The translations under genes and the position numbers were made by a program. The notes beneath the pieces were generated by a model. The model did not search any database, had not been told where the DNA came from, and worked only from the letters and a program-made list of their open reading frames with translations. A stretch of 26,054 nt of DNA from Spirochaetia bacterium (lineage in GTDB: Bacteria > Spirochaetota > Spirochaetia > Treponematales > Breznakiellaceae): the NCBI GenBank assembly GCA_026002025.1, contig BOAU01000023.1, positions 1-26,054 of the forward strand. The letters are read 5' to 3'. Shown here one piece after another: positions 6,627-14,497 of the stretch; the stretch's first letter is position 1, and the number at the start of each line of letters is the position of its first letter.

Positions 6627-6733
6627 AGAAGAAACCACGGACCACACGGACGGCACGGACTTTTGCTTTCCTATCTTTTCTTTTGTCCGTGTTGTCAGTG
6701 TGGTCCGTGGTTAATATTGGAGGCAAAGCGTGA
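6623..6733 (+). CDS. 36-residue ORF spanning the palindromic repeat
   Basis: This ORF starts at an ATG overlapping the pstA stop (ATGA), with GGAGGG 5 nt before it, and its TGA overlaps the pstB GTG start (GTGA). It reads without a stop through the whole palindromic repeat copy B. The peptide is basic at its N-terminus ([12 protein letters not shown]), then hydrophobic ([17 protein letters not shown]), then NIGGKA, so if made it would be a small membrane-inserting peptide. Two readings are possible: an accident of repeat insertion that preserves translational coupling of pstA to pstB, or a functional microprotein. The equivalent frame in copy A has a stop just before the repeat, which favours the accidental explanation. 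Confidence 0.45.
   Translation: MKKKPRTTRTARTFAFLSFLLSVLSVWSVVNIGGKA
6633..6712. repeat. Dispersed ~80-bp palindromic repeat, copy B
   Basis: Left arm 6633-6660 and right arm 6685-6712 are 28 bp each and complementary except at a few positions; both outer ends are AACCACGGACCACAC or its complement. The pyrimidine-rich 24-bp centre (6661-6684) is the reverse complement of the copy A centre at 19 of 24 positions, so the two copies are inverted relative to each other. It sits inside the pst operon between pstA and pstB. In mRNA it would form a long hairpin, which could lower or uncouple expression of pstB and phoU. Confidence 0.85.
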
Positions 6734-7479
6734 ACTGTTTTGATATACAAGCTTTGGATTTGTTTTACGGTGATTTTCAGGCGCTCAAAAACATCACCAT
6801 GGGAATCGAAAGCGGAAAGATAACCGCCTTTATCGGGCCCTCCGGCTGTGGAAAGTCAACGCTCTTAAAGACACTCAACCGCATGAATGATTTGATAGAG
6901 GGCTGCAAAATTTCAGGCGGTGTGCGCTTGTTTGGCGAAGACGTTTATGGGAACATGGACATCAATCTGCTCCGAAAGAGAGTGGGGATGGTATTCCAAA
7001 AACCCAATCCTTTTCCCATGAGCGTATACGACAATATCGCCTTTGGCCCGCGAACCCATGGCATAAAGTCACGGTATGAGCTTGACAAAATCGTTGAAGA
7101 ATCCCTGAAAGGCGCGGCGATTTGGGACGAGGTCAAGGACAGGCTGAAAAAATCCGCCCTTGGATTGTCGGGGGGACAGCAGCAACGGCTCTGCATTGCG
7201 CGGGCCCTTGCCGTATCACCTGAGGTGCTGCTGATGGACGAGCCTACAAGCGCCCTTGACCCTATTTCCACTGGCAAAATCGAGGAACTGCTGCTGACCT
7301 TGCGGGAAAAGTACAGTATCATTATCGTGACCCATAATATGCAGCAAGCCACCCGGATCAGCGATAAAACAGCGTTTTTTCTTCTTGGGGAGGTGGTCGA
7401 GTACACGGACACCGGCGCCCTATTCGCCCTGCCGCAGGATAAGCGGACAGAGGATTACATTACGGGGAGGTTTGGATGA
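6730..7479 (+). CDS. pstB: Phosphate ABC transporter ATP-binding protein PstB
   Basis: Cytoplasmic ATPase that powers the PstCA channel, 249 residues, the normal family length. Walker A is GPSGCGKST (36-44), the Q-loop is in [20 protein letters not shown], the signature is LSGGQQQR, Walker B is [12 protein letters not shown], and the switch histidine is in IIIVTHNM. The FQKPNPFP stretch is diagnostic for PstB among ABC ATPases. Start is GTG 6730, with GGAGG 6 nt before it just outside the palindromic repeat. Its stop overlaps phoU. The start region (6716-6734) closely resembles the region around the ATG at 6623, as if the initiation context were duplicated around the repeat. Confidence 0.97.
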   Translation: MNCFDIQALDLFYGDFQALKNITMGIESGKITAFIGPSGCGKSTLLKTLNRMNDLIEGCKISGGVRLFGEDVYGNMDINLLRKRVGMVFQKPNPFPMSVYDNIAFGPRTHGIKSRYELDKIVEESLKGAAIWDEVKDRLKKSALGLSGGQQQRLCIARALAVSPEVLLMDEPTSALDPISTGKIEELLLTLREKYSIIIVTHNMQQATRISDKTAFFLLGEVVEYTDTGALFALPQDKRTEDYITGRFG

Positions 7480-8135
7480 TGCGCAGTCGTTTTGACGAAC
7501 AGCTTACACAGTTGAATAACAGCCTGATTGAAATGGGCGCGCTTATTGAACAGACAATAGCAAAAGCGGTAAAAGCCCTTGAAGAACAGGATGTGGAGTC
7601 GGCTCAAAAAATCATTGAGAGTGACGACATAATAGATGACAAGGAAAAGGAAATCGAAACCCTTTGCTTAAAGCTGCTTATGAATCAGCAGCCGGTGGCG
7701 CGGGATTTACGTCAGGTTTCCACGGCGCTGAAAATGATCACCGACATGGAGCGTATCGGCGATCAGGCCGCCGATATTTCGGAACTCTGCGTATATCTGG
7801 CCGGGCAGGAATATATCGTCCACCTCAGACATATCCCGCAAATGGCGGACGCAACAATAAAAATGGTGACAGACAGTATTGATGCCTTTGTCAAAAAAGA
7901 TTTGGCCCTGGCCCAGGCGGTCATTGTCTCCGACAATGCTGTGGACGATTTGTTTAACATCGTGAAAAAAGAAATGATACAGTTAATCCACGAGGATGTA
8001 CAAAACGGCGAACAGGCCGTTGACCTCCTGCAGATTGCCAAATACTTTGAACGCATCGGCGATCACGCGGTCAATATTGCCGAGTGGGTCATATTCTCCA
8101 TTACGGGTAGGCACAAGGATACGCAGGTTTTATAG
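7476..8135 (+). CDS. phoU: Phosphate signalling/transport regulator PhoU
   Basis: A 219-residue, all-helical PhoU protein that links Pst transport status to PhoR/PhoB-type signalling and restrains uptake. The two symmetrical three-helix halves each carry the metal-binding signature: [12 protein letters not shown] near residues 89-100 and [15 protein letters not shown] near 190-204. It is the last gene of the operon. ATG at 7476 or 7479 both fit GGGGAGG (7464-7470); 7476 overlaps the pstB stop. It ends shortly before the convergent yczE-like gene. No histidine kinase or response regulator is nearby, so the signalling partner must be elsewhere. Confidence 0.96.
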   Translation: MMRSRFDEQLTQLNNSLIEMGALIEQTIAKAVKALEEQDVESAQKIIESDDIIDDKEKEIETLCLKLLMNQQPVARDLRQVSTALKMITDMERIGDQAADISELCVYLAGQEYIVHLRHIPQMADATIKMVTDSIDAFVKKDLALAQAVIVSDNAVDDLFNIVKKEMIQLIHEDVQNGEQAVDLLQIAKYFERIGDHAVNIAEWVIFSITGRHKDTQVL

Positions 8136-8160
8136 GCATTAGCTTCCTTGCATTACCCCT

Positions 8161-8181
8161 GGGGTCTGTGTTACTGACCCC
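8161..8181. terminator. Hairpin between convergent phoU and yczE-like gene
   Basis: GGGGTC (8161-8166) and GACCCC (8176-8181) form a perfect 6-bp GC-rich stem with a 9-nt loop that contains the stop codon of the minus-strand gene. Neither side has a T-run, so this is a folding element between convergent genes and only possibly a terminator. Confidence 0.35.
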
Positions 8182-8800
8182 AACGGTATCCGATGTTACC
8201 AAAGAATTTCGTTAAAAATCCGACAAGAATAGCGGAGATCAAGGTCCCTTCACGTAAGCCTTTAATCATTCCAAATTCAAAAAGAGATATGATACAGGCA
8301 GAACCGGCGAGCGTTAAATCGAAGATGATTTTTATATTTCCAAAAGATTTACCTGTTTTTTGGGCAATAGCCCTTACCAAGCCCTCACCAGAATTGATAA
8401 GAACATCGGCCCTTAGCTGAATGTGTATCCCAAAGGCAAGTATCGTACAGCCTGTCAAAAGAAGGAGTATTTTTTGTATATAGAGAGCGGGTTTTACAAA
8501 GGAAAGCAATGCCATAGAAAAATCTATAAAAAGACCTAAAAGGAGGGTGACAAAAATCTGTAGATATTGTTTTTTTGGAAATTCTTTTCTTAATAAAATG
8601 ATCTCAAGAAGAATAAAGAAGGAGCTGATAATAAAAGTAAACAATCCAAAAGAGGGATTAAATTTTAAACTGAGGACAAAGGGTACACTCGAAATAGGGG
8701 ATGTACCCAAATTTGACTTGGTAATAAGGCTGATACCCAGAGCCATAAAAAACAGACCGACTCCGAATATCATATACCGTATAAGATTTAAGTGTTTCAA
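8171..8800 (-). CDS. YczE/YitT-like integral membrane protein
   Basis: A 209-residue membrane protein with about five to six hydrophobic segments. The N-terminal block, with ALGISLITKSNLGTSPISSV at about residues 20-39, and the later GIHIQLRADVLINSGEGLVR match the YczE/YyaS/YitT group (COG2364), whose transport function is unknown. The start is most likely TTG at 8800, 3 nt after the stop of the upstream esterase, with AAGG upstream. An ATG nine codons later lacks a ribosome binding site and would clip the first span. It is the last gene of the six-gene operon beginning at 14363, so it may help move a product or ion linked to the sugar uptake. Base composition is more AT-rich than its neighbours. 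Confidence 0.75.
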   Translation of the reverse strand: MKHLNLIRYMIFGVGLFFMALGISLITKSNLGTSPISSVPFVLSLKFNPSFGLFTFIISSFFILLEIILLRKEFPKKQYLQIFVTLLLGLFIDFSMALLSFVKPALYIQKILLLLTGCTILAFGIHIQLRADVLINSGEGLVRAIAQKTGKSFGNIKIIFDLTLAGSACIISLFEFGMIKGLREGTLISAILVGFLTKFFGNIGYRWGQ

Positions 8801-8803
8801 CTT

Positions 8804-9862
8804 TTACCTTAACGCCATATCAATAAAACTGAAGACCTTTTCCATGTTCTCATCGGTTTCAAACAGCGGGTCTATGTGATCAGCTTTTTCTATCACTTCA
8901 AACTGTACCCAGTCTTTTCCGGCAACAGCTGCGATTTTGTTTGCAAGCAGTTCAGATTGCTGCCAGGGTACCTGATGGTCGTTACGACCGGCCTGGATAA
9001 ACATCGGCGGCACATTGACAGTCACATAGGTCACCGGGTTCGCCGCCTGTATTTTATCGGAAGTCAATTTACTCAACTGCCCGCCGAGGTACATCGATTC
9101 AAACGAGCGGGCATCATCATGGGTTCCGGGCCCAAATCCGTTTTGATTAAGCTGCTCATCCAGTTTGCCAAAGTCCACCGGCGCATACCATGAAACACCG
9201 GCTTGTACCGCTGAAGACACGCCCGCGTTGCCGAGACTTGCATCGTCAAACACCGTTGAATCACCGCTTGTACAAATGAGACAGACGAGGTTAGCGCCTG
9301 CCGAACCGCCGGCAGCGACAAAACGTCCGCCGTCTAATTTGTATTTTGCCGCGTTAGCCCGTAAAAACCGGACAGCCGCTTTTACATCCTGGACAGCTGC
9401 GGGGAAGATTGCTTCGCCGCTCATCCGGTAGTTGAGGCTCACTATTGCGTAGCCTTTTTCAAGTCCCGCCATATACGGTTTGACCTGATTTTCCGCTTTG
9501 TCTCCGAATGAAAACCCACCGCCATGTATAAAGATAATGACCGGAAACGGGCCGTCTCCCTTTTCCGGCAGATAAATGTCGAGCTTCTCCGATTGGGACT
9601 TTGACGCATACGCCAAATCAAGATACTTGCGCGTTATTTTTGAATGATCCAAAAACAAACCGCCAGGCGGGGGAAGACCTCCGGGCGGCAAAGCGCCGGG
9701 TGGAAGCGGCGGCAGTCCACCCGGGGGCGGAACTACGCCGGGCGGCAGACCGTTTGGCGGAAACCCTTGAGGCGCGGCATTTGCGGTGTCTGTTGAAACA
9801 CATGCGGCAAACAATACCAGTAAGACTATCGCAGAAGCGATACTGTTTAGTATTTTTTTCAT
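8804..9862 (-). CDS. Lipoprotein alpha/beta-hydrolase esterase with Pro/Gly-rich linker
   Basis: A 352-residue esterase anchored outside the cytoplasm. A type II signal peptide with lipobox LFAAC (Cys21) is followed by a striking Pro/Gly-rich linker (about residues 31-69, repeating PPGG/LPPG units), then an alpha/beta-hydrolase domain of the hormone-sensitive-lipase/BD-FAE type. The oxyanion motif is HGGG (113-116), the nucleophile is Ser187 in GGSAGA, and likely Asp and His are in AGRNDHQVPW and KADHIDPLF. Such enzymes remove acetyl or other small acyl groups from sugars or glycans. It is a paralogue of the next gene upstream, which lacks export signal and linker, and overlaps it by ATGA. 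AGGAGGG precedes the start. The operon context suggests deacylation of an imported sugar. The true substrate is unknown. Confidence 0.88.
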   Translation of the reverse strand: MKKILNSIASAIVLLVLFAACVSTDTANAAPQGFPPNGLPPGVVPPPGGLPPLPPGALPPGGLPPPGGLFLDHSKITRKYLDLAYASKSQSEKLDIYLPEKGDGPFPVIIFIHGGGFSFGDKAENQVKPYMAGLEKGYAIVSLNYRMSGEAIFPAAVQDVKAAVRFLRANAAKYKLDGGRFVAAGGSAGANLVCLICTSGDSTVFDDASLGNAGVSSAVQAGVSWYAPVDFGKLDEQLNQNGFGPGTHDDARSFESMYLGGQLSKLTSDKIQAANPVTYVTVNVPPMFIQAGRNDHQVPWQQSELLANKIAAVAGKDWVQFEVIEKADHIDPLFETDENMEKVFSFIDMALR

Positions 9863-10779
9863 GCTTTCCCTCCTAAAACACGGTTGATAAAACCGAAAAC
9901 TTTTTCCATGTTCTCATCGGTTTCAAACAGCGGGTCGCCGTGGTCTGCACTTTCCAGTATCTCAAAGCTCACCTTTTCTTTTCCGGCAATGGCTTCGATT
10001 TTCTCCGCAAGCAGGGCGGATTGTTGCCACGGCACTAAGTGATCTTTACGCCCATGCTGTAAAAACAGCGGCGGCATATCGGGATGCACATAGGTCATCG
10101 GGTTTGCAGCCTGCACCTTTTCATTCGGCAGCGTGGTTATTTGTCCGCCCATATAGCGGGATTCAGGCGAGTCTGCAAAATTGTGGTCGGCAAATTGCGC
10201 CAGTCCGTTTGCGGTCAGCTGCTCGTCCATTTTGCTAAAATCGGTCGGGGCAAACCACGATACACCGGCTTGCACTGCCGATGAATACTCCGCATTGCCC
10301 TGCGATAAATCCTCTAAGTCCGGCCGGTTACCTGTGACGCAAATCATACAGGTGTAGTTTGCGCCGGAAGAACCGCCCGCCGCGATAAATTTCTTGCCGT
10401 CAAGATGATACTTAGCCGCATTTGCCCGCAAAAAACGGATGGCGGCTTTCACGTCTTTGATACCGGCAGGAAAAAGCGCCTCGCCTGAAAGCCGGTAGTT
10501 AAGGCTTGCCACCGCGTAGCCGAGTTCCAGCCCCTTCTTCAAATAGGGGCGCACCTGGTTGTCGGCTTTGTCGCACATCATAAAAGCGCCGCCGTGAATA
10601 AACACGATGGTCGGGAACGGACCGCCGCCTGTTTCCGGCAAATACAAATCCAGCTTTTGCGCGTTTGACTCCCTTGCATACGCCACATCTAAATACTTTC
10701 GTGTAACCCACGAATTATCCAAAACCCCATTGGGATTAAAGCCATCGGGCGGCGGGCCTTTTCTTTTTTCGTTATTCAT
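9859..10779 (-). CDS. Cytoplasmic alpha/beta-hydrolase esterase, paralogue of lipoprotein esterase
   Basis: A 306-residue alpha/beta-hydrolase without signal peptide. The oxyanion motif is HGGA (62-65), the nucleophile Ser137 in GGSSGA, and the acid and histidine probably in HGRKDHLVPW and SADHGDPLF. It aligns along its whole length with the following gene, sharing VKAA-RFLRANAAKY, SSAVQAGVSW, ETDENMEKVF and other blocks, so the two are tandem duplicates that split between cytoplasm and envelope. Its N-terminus (GPPPDGFNPNG) looks like a short remnant of the Pro/Gly linker. GGAGG lies 5 nt before the ATG. It follows the permease gene by 17 bp and fits intracellular deacylation of the imported sugar. 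Family assignment is firm; substrate is inference. Confidence 0.88.
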   Translation of the reverse strand: MNNEKRKGPPPDGFNPNGVLDNSWVTRKYLDVAYARESNAQKLDLYLPETGGGPFPTIVFIHGGAFMMCDKADNQVRPYLKKGLELGYAVASLNYRLSGEALFPAGIKDVKAAIRFLRANAAKYHLDGKKFIAAGGSSGANYTCMICVTGNRPDLEDLSQGNAEYSSAVQAGVSWFAPTDFSKMDEQLTANGLAQFADHNFADSPESRYMGGQITTLPNEKVQAANPMTYVHPDMPPLFLQHGRKDHLVPWQQSALLAEKIEAIAGKEKVSFEILESADHGDPLFETDENMEKVFGFINRVLGGKA

Positions 10780-10796
10780 AAAACCTCCAACTACAA

Positions 10797-11744
10797 TTAT
10801 TTGTTTTTCAAACTATCCAAAGCGACTGCCATGATTAGAATGATCCCTTTAACGATATACTGGGAATACACGCCCCAGCCTGCCAACTGCATACCATTAC
10901 CGATAATCTGCACGATGAACACGCCGATAACCAGTCCGGCAATAGTGCCTTTACCGCCCTTGAAGCTGATGCCGCCGATAATTGCCGCCGTAAGGCCCGT
11001 GAATTCGGTGCCGGGTCCCATTGATGAGCTTGCGGTATTGGACTTTGCCAACATGACCCAAGTGGCGATTGCGAAACAAAAACCGCAAATACCGTATAAA
11101 ATTGTCTTTATCAGCTTGGTGTTGATACCGGATAGACGGGCGACTTCTTCATTGCCGCCGACTGCCATCACATAGCGTCCAAAATAGGTTTTCTGCAGCA
11201 CATACGAAGCAATCAGCGCAATCACAATGACCAAAATTACGTCAAAGGGCACACCGCCGATGTTTTGCATGGCGACAGCCCGAAACGACGCGGGAAATGG
11301 CCGGTATGTTTTTGATTGGGAAAACGTGTATGATATTCCCTGAAAAACGGTACTGGTTGCAAGGGTGGCAATCAAAGGGAAAATGCGAATGCTGGTAACA
11401 AGCGCTCCGTTCAAAGCGCCCAGGAATGCGCCAAGCACAAAACCGATGGCAAGGGCAAGCGGCACCGGAACTCCGGCGACTGTTATCAGCATACCGAGCA
11501 CCACGCCCACCAGCGACATTTGATAGCCGACCGACAGGTCAATTCCGCCGCCGATCATCACAAACGCCAGGCCTATCGCTGCGATAATATAGTAGGTGTT
11601 TTGCGTTACGAGGTTTCTCAGGTTTATCCAGGTGAAAAACACCGGACTGAAAAACGAAAACAGCACAATCAGCGCAAGTAAAATAATGATTGTGGTGTAC
11701 TTATCGAACAGTTTTTTTAGTGTTCCCGCAAAAGCTGTTTTCAT
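10797..11744 (-). CDS. Ribose-type sugar ABC permease
   Basis: A 315-residue permease of the RbsC/AraH/XylH group (BPD_transp_2) with 8-10 hydrophobic segments. Landmarks are INLRNLVTQNTYYIIAAIGLAFV, GGGIDLSVGYQMSLVG near residues 63-79, GGNEEVARLSGI, and GLTAAIIGGISFKGGKGT near residues 252-269. It forms the membrane channel for a monosaccharide or related small sugar. It overlaps the ATPase gene by ATGA, and GAGGAGG sits before its ATG. Substrate cannot be read from the permease; pentoses, hexoses, their derivatives and autoinducer-2 are all handled by this group. Confidence 0.94.
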   Translation of the reverse strand: MKTAFAGTLKKLFDKYTTIIILLALIVLFSFFSPVFFTWINLRNLVTQNTYYIIAAIGLAFVMIGGGIDLSVGYQMSLVGVVLGMLITVAGVPVPLALAIGFVLGAFLGALNGALVTSIRIFPLIATLATSTVFQGISYTFSQSKTYRPFPASFRAVAMQNIGGVPFDVILVIVIALIASYVLQKTYFGRYVMAVGGNEEVARLSGINTKLIKTILYGICGFCFAIATWVMLAKSNTASSSMGPGTEFTGLTAAIIGGISFKGGKGTIAGLVIGVFIVQIIGNGMQLAGWGVYSQYIVKGIILIMAVALDSLKNK

Positions 11745-13231
11745 GCTGCCTCCTCTGTGATGCCGGACGCCAGGGTGAGTATTTTCTTGGCATCAAATCC
11801 GTTCCGCTCAACTTCGCCGACGCATTTCCCCGCATAAAAGACCATGACGCGGTCCGACATTCCCAGCAATTCTTCCATGTCGGAAGAAATCATGATAATT
11901 GCCTTGCCCTGAGCCGACAATTCTGTCATCAATTCGTATATTTCCGACTTTGCTCCCACGTCTATTCCGCGTGTCGGCTCATCAAAAATCAAAATATCGA
12001 GATTTGTCGCAAGCGCTTTTGCCAAAACGACTTTTTGCTGATTGCCGCCGGAAAGAAACTGCACTTCCTGCGACAAAGTGGGCGTTTTAATACGCAGTTT
12101 GTCTCTGAACTTCTCCGCAAGACTGCGGTCTTTCTTTGCGTTGACCCGGAACAAATCGCATACTTGCCGGATATTTTGGATCGAGATATTGAACTGAACG
12201 CTCTGTTCCTGCAAACACCCCAGGGCTTTGCGGTCTTCGGGAATCAAGCCTATGCCGTTTGCAATCGCGTCTTTCGGGCTTCTGATTTTTACCGGTTTCC
12301 CGTTGACGCTCACTTCACCCGACTCTTTCGGCGCCGCGCCAAAAAGTACGTTGGCAAATTCCGTACGCCCTGAACCCACAAGGCCCGCAAGCCCCAGTAT
12401 TTCGCCCTTCCTGACAAAAAGCGATATGTCTTTGTCGCCATTGCCGGTGAGGCGCCGCACGTCGAGCGCAACTTCGCCGAAAGAATCGCTGCGCGCGGGG
12501 TAGGTCTCTTTGAACTCACGCCCCACCATCAGGCTGACCAATTCTTCCCGGGTGGTATCTTTGGTATTGCCGGTGCTGATATACCGGCCGTCACGGAGCA
12601 CGGTAACACGGTCTGAAATGCGGAATACTTCGTCCATGCGGTGCGTAATATAGATGATTGTTACGCCGCGCCGCTTCAAACTCGCTACGATGTCAAACAG
12701 GATATCGACTTCCGTAGTTGAAAGCGGCGCACTGGGCTCATCCATAATAAGCAGTTTTACGTCTTTGGCAATCGCTTTGCAGATTTCGACAATTTGTTTT
12801 TTTGCCGGCGACAGACTTTCAACTTCGGAGGCCGGATTAATATCTACGTGAAACCGTGCAAAAAGCTCCTGCGCCTTATCTTCGATAATTTTACGGCTAA
12901 ACTGTCTGCCGAATTTTTCACCGAGAAAGATATTTTCGGCAGCGGAGAGCGACTCGACAAGGTTAAACTCCTGATAGATCACCTCGATGCCGAGCTTCTT
13001 TGCCTGCAAGGGGCTGAGAAAACTGTAGCCAAGACCTGCAAGGCGCAAAGTGCCGCTGTCCGCTTTTATTGCACCGGAAATCGTCTTTATCAGGGTTGAT
13101 TTTCCGGCGCCGTTTTCGCCTAACAATGCGTGCACTTCAGCTTTTTCAAACCGAATCGACACATCATCGAGCGCGACAACTCCGGGATAGGTTTTTGTTA
13201 TGCCTTCGACGGCAAAAAATACCTCATCCAT
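11741..13231 (-). CDS. Ribose-type sugar ABC ATPase, double domain
   Basis: A 496-residue duplicated ATPase of the RbsA/MglA/XylG type. The N-terminal domain has a full Walker A (GENGAGKST, 38-46), a modified signature (LSPAKKQ) and Walker B LLIMDEPSAPLS. The C-terminal domain has a degenerate P-loop (GLVGSGRTE), signature LSGGNQQK, and Walker B ILIFDEPTRGID. One degenerate site is normal in this family. The tight junctions (7 bp after the binding-protein gene, ATGA overlap with the permease) place it in the middle of the importer operon. The ribosome binding site is weak (GTGAG), so translation may depend on coupling. Confidence 0.95.
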   Translation of the reverse strand: MDEVFFAVEGITKTYPGVVALDDVSIRFEKAEVHALLGENGAGKSTLIKTISGAIKADSGTLRLAGLGYSFLSPLQAKKLGIEVIYQEFNLVESLSAAENIFLGEKFGRQFSRKIIEDKAQELFARFHVDINPASEVESLSPAKKQIVEICKAIAKDVKLLIMDEPSAPLSTTEVDILFDIVASLKRRGVTIIYITHRMDEVFRISDRVTVLRDGRYISTGNTKDTTREELVSLMVGREFKETYPARSDSFGEVALDVRRLTGNGDKDISLFVRKGEILGLAGLVGSGRTEFANVLFGAAPKESGEVSVNGKPVKIRSPKDAIANGIGLIPEDRKALGCLQEQSVQFNISIQNIRQVCDLFRVNAKKDRSLAEKFRDKLRIKTPTLSQEVQFLSGGNQQKVVLAKALATNLDILIFDEPTRGIDVGAKSEIYELMTELSAQGKAIIMISSDMEELLGMSDRVMVFYAGKCVGEVERNGFDAKKILTLASGITEEAA

Positions 13232-13238
13232 AGTAAAC

Positions 13239-14363
13239 TCACTTTGCCGGCGGCGTAATGGCGCCGATGCTTTTGACTAACACACGAACTTCCTGTCCAT
13301 TTTCCGCGCTGACAAGCGAAATCGGATCCCATAAAATCTTTTCAGGCATGTCGTTTTTGAATACACGGTACACCAAATCGGCAACATCGCCGGGCAGGTC
13401 TGCGCCGCCGAAAGCTACCGCACCGCGGAATACACCGCTGCCCAGTGAAGTTTCTTTTAACTGCTGGACCTCAGGCCCCATAGCGCCGCCGCCGAAAATG
13501 CCGATTTTGTCGAGTTGCGCTTGTGAAAAGCCCTTGTCCACATACACCTGTGACGCGCCGCAAGCGCCGTCAGACGCATAGGCCAGCACCAATTTAACAT
13601 TCGGGTTCGAGGTGAGAATGTTCTCCATTGCCACCTGCCCTTCCTGGAACATCTGCGCCTGCACATCGGTAACGATTTTGACCGCCGGGCTATAAGCGGG
13701 GTTTGCTATACGGGCGCTTTCACTCACCACCGCGCCGTCCGCGTTTATATACTGCCCGCCTGAGTTTTTCAGATATGGTTCGGCAATAGACTTGATACCG
13801 TTACTGCGATGCACACTGTCCTCACCGAGGGTATTTGAAAACACCGCCGTTTCAATCGAACCTGCTGCCGCGCCGGGATAGGTCTTGTCAACCCAATCTT
13901 TCGCCATATACGCCACATAGGTGCCGACCAAATACTGGTCGGCGTTCATCAGGCAGTCGTAACTGTCCGCGTCTTCATCGGCGATAGATACGCCGGTAAT
14001 CGCGACTTTCACACCGGCTTTCCGCGCGTCACGCAGGGCCTCGACGAGTGTTTTCCCGTCATTCGGCATCGCAAACAGGGTGTCGGCGTGCATTGCGGTA
14101 TAGTTCTGTATCTGCGCAATCATCGTGTTGTTGTTCAGATCCGCACTGGATATTTGAACTTCGGCAACACCCACAAACTTTGCCTTGATGGCAGCCTCAA
14201 TTCCGGTCATAAGCGGGTTATCCAGGGACGGCAAACTGACCGCCACTATCGGAAGCCCCGCTTTCGAAGTTACGGTTCCAGAAGTCTGTTTGGAACGGTT
14301 ACAGGCAACAGGCAAACACAGGAGTGTTACAGCTACAACAATAAGGGAGAATTTAGTTTTCAT
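13239..14363 (-). CDS. Sugar-binding lipoprotein of ribose-type ABC importer
   Basis: A 374-residue periplasmic sugar-binding protein (Peripla_BP_4 fold). The lipoprotein signal has lipobox LPVAC (Cys21). The mature protein starts with PIVAVSLPSLDNPLMTGIEA, typical of RbsB-like proteins, followed by QIQNYTAMHADTLFAMPND and, later, VKLVLAYASDGACGASQVY. At about 350 mature residues it is longer than RbsB (about 270), with inserted segments near 185-215. It is the first gene of the operon and the most highly expressed component in such systems. AAAGGAGG sits 5 nt before the ATG. The divergent LysR gene and an operator-like dyad lie upstream, so induction by LysR is likely. Confidence 0.92.
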   Translation of the reverse strand: MKTKFSLIVVAVTLLCLPVACNRSKQTSGTVTSKAGLPIVAVSLPSLDNPLMTGIEAAIKAKFVGVAEVQISSADLNNNTMIAQIQNYTAMHADTLFAMPNDGKTLVEALRDARKAGVKVAITGVSIADEDADSYDCLMNADQYLVGTYVAYMAKDWVDKTYPGAAAGSIETAVFSNTLGEDSVHRSNGIKSIAEPYLKNSGGQYINADGAVVSESARIANPAYSPAVKIVTDVQAQMFQEGQVAMENILTSNPNVKLVLAYASDGACGASQVYVDKGFSQAQLDKIGIFGGGAMGPEVQQLKETSLGSGVFRGAVAFGGADLPGDVADLVYRVFKNDMPEKILWDPISLVSAENGQEVRVLVKSIGAITPPAK

Positions 14364-14443
14364 TCTCTGCCTCCTTTAAGGTTTTGTTGATATAATCGTA
14401 TCATGAAATTTATCCATAACTATATCCAAGTCGGCATACCATC

Positions 14444-14460
14444 TATTCCATACCGGAATA
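14444..14460. promoter_or_regulatory. Candidate LysR operator
   Basis: TATTCC (14444-14449), 5-bp spacer, GGAATA (14455-14460): a perfect 6-bp dyad containing a T-N11-A core, the standard LysR-type binding pattern. It lies in the 134-bp gap between the divergent importer operon and the LysR gene, directly abutting the lysR -35 region, as expected for autorepression and activation of the divergent operon. Confidence 0.55.
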
Positions 14461-14461
14461 C

Positions 14462-14491
14462 TTGTACTAAAGCGCCTTTCCGGTTTATAAT
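14462..14491 (+). promoter_or_regulatory. LysR gene promoter, leaderless geometry
   Basis: TTGTAC (14462-14467), 18-bp spacer, TATAAT (14486-14491), with the ATG at 14498. The predicted start point coincides with the start codon and no Shine-Dalgarno sequence is present. Confidence 0.6.
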
Positions 14492-14497
14492 AACGGC

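Noticed and set aside
11690..12373. 227-codon open frame on the plus strand opposite the ribose-type permease and ATPase genes
   Set aside because: Antisense to strongly conserved ABC ATPase motifs; composition (Cys, Phe, Arg rich) is typical of a shadow frame.
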